Of a stretch of 10,458 bases of DNA, positions 6,828 to 10,458 are shown in pieces. Below the pieces are notes generated by a model. It did no database searches. It worked only from the letters and a program-made list of their open reading frames with translations, and was not told where the DNA came from. The position numbers and the translations under genes were made by a program. Numbering within the stretch: the stretch's first letter is position 1; each line of letters opens with the position of its first letter. Source of the stretch: Candidatus Planktophila sp. GTDB lineage: Bacteria; Actinomycetota; Actinomycetes; Nanopelagicales; Nanopelagicaceae. The stretch is taken from the NCBI GenBank assembly GCA_030832135.1, contig JAURJS010000057.1, forward strand, positions 1-10,458, given 5' to 3'.

Positions 6828-7091
6828 ATGCCAAAGTCGAAATTGCGTAAGAAGGTCCAAGCCCAGCACGCTCACGAAGAGCAGGTTCACGCTGTAGAGA
6901 CCGTACCAACAGAGAGCCCAAAGTGGCTCGCTCCTGTCATGGTCGCTAATTTCCTCATCGGCCTCATCTGGATCGTCATCTTCTATGTCAGCCAGACCGT
7001 CTACCCAATCTCAGGTATCGGCGCTTGGAACATGATTATCGGATTTAGCTTTATCGCAGTGGGCTTTAGCCTTGCGACAAAGTGGCGCTAG
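6828..7091 (+). CDS. crgA: Cell division / septation membrane protein CrgA
   Basis: Small actinobacterial membrane protein (87 aa) of the CrgA family (formerly UPF0233), which binds FtsZ, FtsQ, FtsI and other divisome parts and coordinates septal peptidoglycan synthesis. The basic, cytoplasmic N-terminus MPKSKLRKKV is the family hallmark. A variable linker follows, then SPKW at the first membrane helix (about 34-56) and a second helix (about 66-84) beginning GAWNMIIGF and ending in TKWR, matching the usual GPWN...RWR ending. Length and topology are normal. It sits in its conserved neighbourhood with trpG, pknB and ppiA. The TAATCT box 7 bases before the ATG suggests leaderless expression. Confidence 0.95.
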   Translation: MPKSKLRKKVQAQHAHEEQVHAVETVPTESPKWLAPVMVANFLIGLIWIVIFYVSQTVYPISGIGAWNMIIGFSFIAVGFSLATKWR

Positions 7092-7124
7092 TTCGCTTAA
7101 ATCACCTTTCAATTCTTCAATTTA

Positions 7125-7134
7125 ACTAGCTAGT
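7125..7134. promoter_or_regulatory. Ten-base palindrome upstream of the Fe-S oxidoreductase promoter
   Basis: ACTAGCTAGT is a perfect palindrome ending 5 bases before the putative -10 box at 7140, in the only sizeable spacer (7092-7152) on this side of the window. The position suits an operator overlapping the -35/-10 spacer. It is short and may be chance; no regulator can be named. Confidence 0.25.
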
Positions 7135-7139
7135 AGGTT

Positions 7140-7145
7140 TACCCT
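7140..7145 (+). promoter_or_regulatory. Putative -10 box of the leaderless Fe-S oxidoreductase gene
   Basis: TACCCT ends exactly 7 bases before the ATG at 7153; hexamer and spacing are identical to those before the phosphodiesterase start at 3776. No Shine-Dalgarno is present between it and the start codon, so translation probably begins at the 5' end of the mRNA. Confidence 0.5.
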
Positions 7146-7152
7146 TGCGGTT

Positions 7153-9198
7153 ATGTTCGTAATCGCCGCACTCTCTTATCTCCTGACAATCGTCGCAGTG
7201 GGTCTTTTCGCCATTCGCGTACGTCAATTAGTTGCAATCTATAAGAAGCAACAGCCAGATCCAACGCGTTCCGGAGATCGCGCTGCACGAACCAAGAACA
7301 TGCTCAAAGAGGTACTTGGCCACACCAAGATGCTCAACTTCACTGCAACGGGAATCGCACACTGGTTTGTCATGGTCGGCTTCGGAGCGCTCTTCGGAAC
7401 GTTGATCACCGCCTACGGACAATTGATCCAACCAGATTTCGCACTTCCTATCATCGGCCACTTTGTTGGTTATGAACTCTTCGCTGAAGTAATCGCAGCC
7501 CTTACCGGAATCGGAATCGTTACCCTCATTGGAATTCGTCAGGCCACACGATTCTGGCATAAGGGGCGCACATCACGCTTTGAAGGTTCCAACCAAGGCC
7601 GTGCCTATTATGTTGAGGCAACTATTTTGGCTGTTGTCTTCTGTGTTATTGCTCTTCGCGGCTTGGAAGGCGCACTTGCCAATGAGGAGAGTTGGAACTG
7701 GCATTACGCAATTTCATGGCCAGCAGTTCAATTCTTCTCTGGTTGGTCAGTTGCATCGATTGAAAATGCGATTGTTGTTGTTGCAGCGCTGAAGATATTT
7801 GTCTCGATGCTCTGGTTTATTGTCATCGCTTCAAATCTGACAATGGGTATTGCATGGCACCGCTTCCTCGCCTTCTTCAATATCTACTTCAAGCGCAATA
7901 TTGAGGAGCCCTCACTCGGCGCCCTCCCTGAGATGTTGTCACATGGGAAGCCTGTTAACTTTGAAGATCCTGCCGATGATGATGTCTTCGGTCTTGGCAC
8001 CCGCGGAGATATCTCCTGGAAGGGCCTACTCGATATGACCAGCTGTACTGAGTGCGGTCGCTGCCAATCTCAATGCCCTGCTTGGCATACTGATAAGCCG
8101 CTCTCACCAAAGCTTCTGATTATGGCGATGCGCGATCATGCGATGGCAAAGGTTGTTGATACCGAGAATCTGGTCGGTGAGAAAGCGCCTGTTTCAATGG
8201 ATGTCCTCTGGTCCTGCACATCATGTGGCGCCTGCGTCAATGAATGCCCGGTAGATATTGAACATGTTGATCACATCGTCAATATGCGACGCTTCCAAGT
8301 ACTTGTTGAGTCAGAGTTTCCAACTGAACTCGGTGGAACATTTAGAAATCTTGAGAAGGCCGGCAACCCATGGGGTGCCAATAAGCAAGATCGCGAAGGA
8401 TGGATCGCTGAGTGTGATTTCCCGGTTCGCGTTGTCAGTGGCGAGCTCCCAGAAGAAGTTGAATATCTATTCTGGGTTGGCTGCGCTGGCGCATATGAAG
8501 ATCGCGCAAAGAAGACAACGAAGGCGGTTGCAGAGTTACTGCATATGGCAGGCGTGAACTTTGCAGTTCTCGGTAAGCGCGAGACCTGCACGGGAGATCC
8601 TGCACGTCGAGCAGGAAATGAATTCCTCTACCAAATCCTTGCTGCTGAAAATATCGAAACATTTAAAGAGACCTTCGGTAATCGTGGCGTGAAGAAGGTT
8701 GTAGTTACCTGCCCTCACTGCTTCACAACAATCGGTAAGGACTATGCACAGAGTGGTTATGAGCTACAGATGCTCCATCACACACAGCTTCTCAATACCT
8801 TGGTGAAGGAAGGAAAGTTAAAGACTTCACCTCATAAGGCTGATCAGAAGATCACCTTCCACGATCCTTGCTATCTCGGTCGCCACAATCAGATCTATGC
8901 ACCACCTCGCGAACTCCTAGAAGCTTCAGGTTGTGACATCGAAGAGATGCCACGTAATCAAGAGCGTTCATTCTGCTGCGGTGGAGGTGGAGGTCGTATG
9001 TGGATGGAGGAGACTCTTGGCTCGCGCATCAACCTCAACCGAGTTGATGAGGCGATCGAGACTGGCGCACCAGAAGTAGCGGTTGCCTGTCCGTTCTGCC
9101 GCATCATGGTCGGTGACGGTATGACAGCACGTCAATCAGATGTGGAAGTCCTCGATGTTGCTCAGGTATTACTTCGAAGCGTTAAGGCGGAGCAGTAA
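7153..9198 (+). CDS. Membrane Fe-S oxidoreductase, EtfD/EMO-like (HdrD/GlpC family)
   Basis: A 681-aa protein that probably passes electrons from reduced electron-transfer flavoprotein (from fatty-acid beta-oxidation) to menaquinone. The N-terminal third is a NarI-like membrane domain with about five or six helices (near 3-22, 65-90, 108-128, 153-170, 190-227) and possible heme-ligand histidines such as His70 and His236. Two 4Fe-4S motifs follow: Cys298/301/304/308 and Cys355/358/361/365. Two CCG cysteine-rich domains come next: GCAG (443-446), Cys479 and CPHC (520-523); then DPCYLGRH (571-578), CCGGGGG (608-614) and CPFC (646-649), typical of heterodisulfide-reductase-like redox modules. The M. 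tuberculosis homologue (Rv0338c) is about 880 aa, so this one lacks the C-terminal extension. Other family roles (lactate, glycolate or glycerol-3-phosphate oxidase subunit) are possible, but no such partner genes lie nearby. Its 3' end overlaps the convergent rhomboid gene by 30 bases. Confidence 0.88.
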   Translation: MFVIAALSYLLTIVAVGLFAIRVRQLVAIYKKQQPDPTRSGDRAARTKNMLKEVLGHTKMLNFTATGIAHWFVMVGFGALFGTLITAYGQLIQPDFALPIIGHFVGYELFAEVIAALTGIGIVTLIGIRQATRFWHKGRTSRFEGSNQGRAYYVEATILAVVFCVIALRGLEGALANEESWNWHYAISWPAVQFFSGWSVASIENAIVVVAALKIFVSMLWFIVIASNLTMGIAWHRFLAFFNIYFKRNIEEPSLGALPEMLSHGKPVNFEDPADDDVFGLGTRGDISWKGLLDMTSCTECGRCQSQCPAWHTDKPLSPKLLIMAMRDHAMAKVVDTENLVGEKAPVSMDVLWSCTSCGACVNECPVDIEHVDHIVNMRRFQVLVESEFPTELGGTFRNLEKAGNPWGANKQDREGWIAECDFPVRVVSGELPEEVEYLFWVGCAGAYEDRAKKTTKAVAELLHMAGVNFAVLGKRETCTGDPARRAGNEFLYQILAAENIETFKETFGNRGVKKVVVTCPHCFTTIGKDYAQSGYELQMLHHTQLLNTLVKEGKLKTSPHKADQKITFHDPCYLGRHNQIYAPPRELLEASGCDIEEMPRNQERSFCCGGGGGRMWMEETLGSRINLNRVDEAIETGAPEVAVACPFCRIMVGDGMTARQSDVEVLDVAQVLLRSVKAEQ

Positions 9199-9729
9199 CT
9201 TCGTAATTACCCAACCGCCGATAAGGCCCCCTAGATGGGCGCGCCAATCGACGCCGCCAATGGTGAATCCAAGGGCAAAGTTAATTCCCACAATCACGTA
9301 GATGCTCTTTGCCTCAACCCCTAAATACTTCTCTGCTGCAATAAAGGCGCCGAAGAGGCCGAAGACAGCTCCTGATGCACCGATGGAGTAGCCATTCCAA
9401 TCCATAAAGAGTGACGAGGCGAGAGATCCTGAGAGAAGTGAGAAGAGGAATATGGTGAGGAACTTCGCCTTGCCAAATACATATTCGATCGGCGTGCCGA
9501 GCTGATGGAGCACCATCATGTTAAAGGCTAGGTGGAACGGGATGGTGCTCGAAGTGTCATGTAAGAGGGCGACGGTAAATAGTCGGTAATACTCATGTGT
9601 CTGGCTGAAGTAATCCCAGCGATAGAGCGCATATGTTCCGACGATTCCAGAATCAATGAGCTGATAAAGATAGAAGCCACAGATCACCGTAATTAAAGCT
9701 AATACGGCGCTCTGTGGCTTCTTAATCAT
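9169..9729 (-). CDS. Rhomboid-family intramembrane serine protease
   Basis: A 186-aa polytopic membrane protein that should cleave transmembrane substrates within the bilayer; its substrates are unknown. The core motifs are intact: YRLFTVALLH (48-57), HLAFNMMVL (66-74) with oxyanion Asn70, GASGAVFGLFGA (117-128) with nucleophile Ser119, and WRAHLGGLIGGW (162-173) with catalytic His165. Six hydrophobic segments are visible, the basic six-helix bacterial form, with no extra N-terminal zinc-finger domain. It begins 22 bases after the ppiA stop with only a weak purine-rich site (AAGAAG), so it is probably co-transcribed with ppiA, as in Streptomyces where a rhomboid gene neighbours ppiA. The last ten codons overlap the convergent Fe-S oxidoreductase gene. 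Confidence 0.93.
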   Translation of the reverse strand: MIKKPQSAVLALITVICGFYLYQLIDSGIVGTYALYRWDYFSQTHEYYRLFTVALLHDTSSTIPFHLAFNMMVLHQLGTPIEYVFGKAKFLTIFLFSLLSGSLASSLFMDWNGYSIGASGAVFGLFGAFIAAEKYLGVEAKSIYVIVGINFALGFTIGGVDWRAHLGGLIGGWVITKLLLRLNASK

Positions 9730-9751
9730 GAACTTCTTACTTAATTACTAC

Positions 9752-10261
9752 TTATGCGATTGTGACGCTATTGATAACAACTGGTGTTACTGGCTTATCT
9801 TGTGCGCCAGTTGGTGTTGATTCAATCTTGTCTACAACAGCCTGCGATGCAGCATCCTTAACCTCACCGAAGATTGTGTGCTTACGGTTGAGCCATGTTG
9901 TTGGCGCAGAGGTAATAAAGAACTGTGAACCGTTTGTATTTGGTCCTGAGTTCGCCATTGCAAGGATGTATGGGCGATCGAATTGAAGTTCACCGTGGAA
10001 CTCATCTGCGAATGCATAACCTGGACCACCGAAGCCCTGACCAAGTGGATCTCCACCTTGGATCATAAAGCCGCTGATGACGCGGTGAAAAACTGTTCCG
10101 TCATAGAGCTTCTCAGTTGACTTCTTACCTGTGCGTGGATCAGTCCACTCTTTTGCACCAGTTGCGAGTTCTACAAAGTTTGCAACTGTCTTTGGTGCGT
10201 GATCAGGGAAGAGCTCGATAATGATGTCACCGAGTGTTGTGTGCAAAGTTGCTGTTGTCAT
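9752..10261 (-). CDS. ppiA: Cyclophilin-type peptidyl-prolyl cis-trans isomerase
   Basis: A 169-aa single-domain cyclophilin that speeds proline cis-trans isomerisation during protein folding. The start MTTATLHTTLGDIIIELF fits the family. Active-site and cyclosporin-site residues are visible: FHRVISGFMIQGGDP (58-72) with Arg60, Phe65 and Gln68; GSQFFIT (111-117) with Gln113; and WLNRKHTIFG (123-132) with Trp123 and His128. A loop insert at about 35-52 resembles that of actinobacterial PpiA. I chose the ATG at 10261, which has an AGGA site 6 bases upstream; the longer reading from 10300 would start inside the tRNA terminator and add an unconserved tail. No signal peptide is visible, so it is cytoplasmic. 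It follows tRNA-Ile/tRNA-Ala, as in mycobacteria (Rv0009). Confidence 0.96.
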   Translation of the reverse strand: MTTATLHTTLGDIIIELFPDHAPKTVANFVELATGAKEWTDPRTGKKSTEKLYDGTVFHRVISGFMIQGGDPLGQGFGGPGYAFADEFHGELQFDRPYILAMANSGPNTNGSQFFITSAPTTWLNRKHTIFGEVKDAASQAVVDKIESTPTGAQDKPVTPVVINSVTIA

Positions 10262-10263
10262 TT

Positions 10264-10271
10264 CTTTTCCT
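10264..10271 (-). promoter_or_regulatory. Shine-Dalgarno site fixing the ppiA start
   Basis: Minus-strand AGGAAAAG, whose AGGA core ends 6 bases before the ATG at 10261, supports the shorter PpiA start over the in-frame ATG at 10300. Confidence 0.6.
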
Positions 10272-10286
10272 ATCGCTGCGGGTAGT

Positions 10287-10312
10287 AAAAAACCCGCCAC
10301 ATGTGACGGGTT
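10287..10312 (-). terminator. Rho-independent terminator of the tRNA-Ile/tRNA-Ala transcript
   Basis: On the minus strand a 9-bp stem (arms at 10304-10312 and 10291-10299, one G:U pair) closes the 4-base loop CATG and is followed by a run of T (10292-10287, partly within the stem base). It starts 6 bases after the tRNA-Ala 3' end. Only about 25 bases remain before the ppiA start, so ppiA transcription must come from read-through or from a promoter overlapping this hairpin. Confidence 0.85.
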
Positions 10313-10318
10313 CTTCAG

Positions 10319-10391
10319 TGGAGACCAGGGGAATCGAACCCCTAACCCCCGCCTTGCAAAGGCGGTGCTCTACCAATTGAGCTAGGTCCCC
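10319..10391 (-). tRNA. tRNA-Ala (anticodon UGC)
   Basis: The minus-strand 73-base cloverleaf has acceptor stem GGGGACC/GGTCTCC with one G:U pair, D arm with AGCTCAATTGGTAGAGC, anticodon loop containing TGC (reads GCN alanine codons), T arm with GGTTCGATTCC and discriminator A. The encoded 3' end is not CCA. It lies 15 bases downstream of tRNA-Ile, the usual Ile-Ala pair that follows gyrA in Actinobacteria. Confidence 0.98.
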
Positions 10392-10406
10392 GTTGTTAGT
10401 GCGGGG

Positions 10407-10458
10407 TGGGCCTAGATGGACTTGAACCATCGACCTCTTCCTTATCAGGGAAGCGCTC
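10407..10458 (-). tRNA. tRNA-Ile (anticodon GAU), 5' part outside the window
   Basis: The minus strand shows the end of the D arm (GAGC), the anticodon stem-loop CTTCC-CTGATAA-GGAAG with anticodon GAT (reads AUC/AUU), T arm GATGG-TTCAAGT-CCATC, acceptor 3' strand TAGGCCC and discriminator A. About 20 bases of the 5' end lie beyond the right edge. CCA is not encoded. Its presence predicts gyrA immediately upstream, to the right. Confidence 0.95.

Noticed and set aside
10262..10300. Longer in-frame start for PpiA
   Set aside because: It would begin inside the terminator hairpin, and the added residues are unconserved; the ATG at 10261 has a Shine-Dalgarno.
10227..10430. Minus-strand open reading frame through tRNA-Ala
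   Set aside because: It crosses a tRNA and a terminator, and its translation is the familiar spurious peptide produced by reading a tRNA gene.
1..10458. Mobile element, integration at a tRNA gene, prophage, CRISPR array or defence genes
   Set aside because: All three tRNAs look intact where visible, no direct repeats of a tRNA end, transposase, integrase or repeat array were seen, and every protein belongs to a known housekeeping family.

Overview
The window is a tightly packed, entirely bacterial chromosome segment of moderate base composition (roughly half G+C by eye). Its proteins are clearly actinobacterial: CrgA, a PASTA-domain PknB kinase, an actinobacterial-type PpiA, and the tRNA-Ile/tRNA-Ala/ppiA neighbourhood that normally follows gyrA in Actinobacteria. 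The moderate G+C, four-base gene overlaps and very short spacers suggest a streamlined aquatic actinobacterium, for example the freshwater acI / Nanopelagicales group. That placement is an inference and has not been tested by alignment.

Layout, left to right. (1) Positions 1-3776 are a leftward block, in transcription order: a glycerophosphodiester phosphodiesterase, pheA, serS, a Cof-type HAD phosphatase, tRNA-Ser(UGA) and its terminator. pheA/serS and serS/HAD each overlap by 4 bases. (2) From a 57-bp divergent promoter region, pstP and pknB (4-base overlap) read rightward; together they are a Ser/Thr phosphatase and kinase controlling growth and cell wall synthesis. (3) trpG/pabA reads leftward and meets pknB at an AT-rich hairpin. 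It is divergent from crgA, a small division/cell-wall membrane protein. (4) A large membrane Fe-S oxidoreductase resembling EtfD/EMO reads rightward and overlaps tail-to-tail by 30 bases with a leftward rhomboid protease gene. (5) ppiA lies upstream of the rhomboid gene, followed further right by tRNA-Ala(UGC) and a partial tRNA-Ile(GAU), all leftward, with a strong terminator between tRNA-Ala and ppiA.

The tRNA-Ile/tRNA-Ala pair predicts gyrA, and so probably oriC, just beyond the right edge. In Mycobacterium tuberculosis the left block (glpQ1, pheA, serS, HAD) and the right block (pstP, pknB, trpG, crgA, ppiA, tRNAs) lie on opposite sides of oriC. Here they are joined on one side, with the seam at the pstP/glycerophosphodiesterase divergent promoter.

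The clearest regulatory pattern is that five genes that could begin transcripts have a TAnnnT hexamer exactly 6 or 7 bases before the ATG and no usable Shine-Dalgarno sequence, so they are predicted to be leaderless. serS, pknB, trpG and ppiA instead have purine-rich Shine-Dalgarno sites. I saw no mobile element, CRISPR array, prophage, defence system or unrecognised gene. The longest spacer between genes is about 61 bases, so no stretch over 300 bases lacks a gene. This is a housekeeping region and I do not see a novel system in it.
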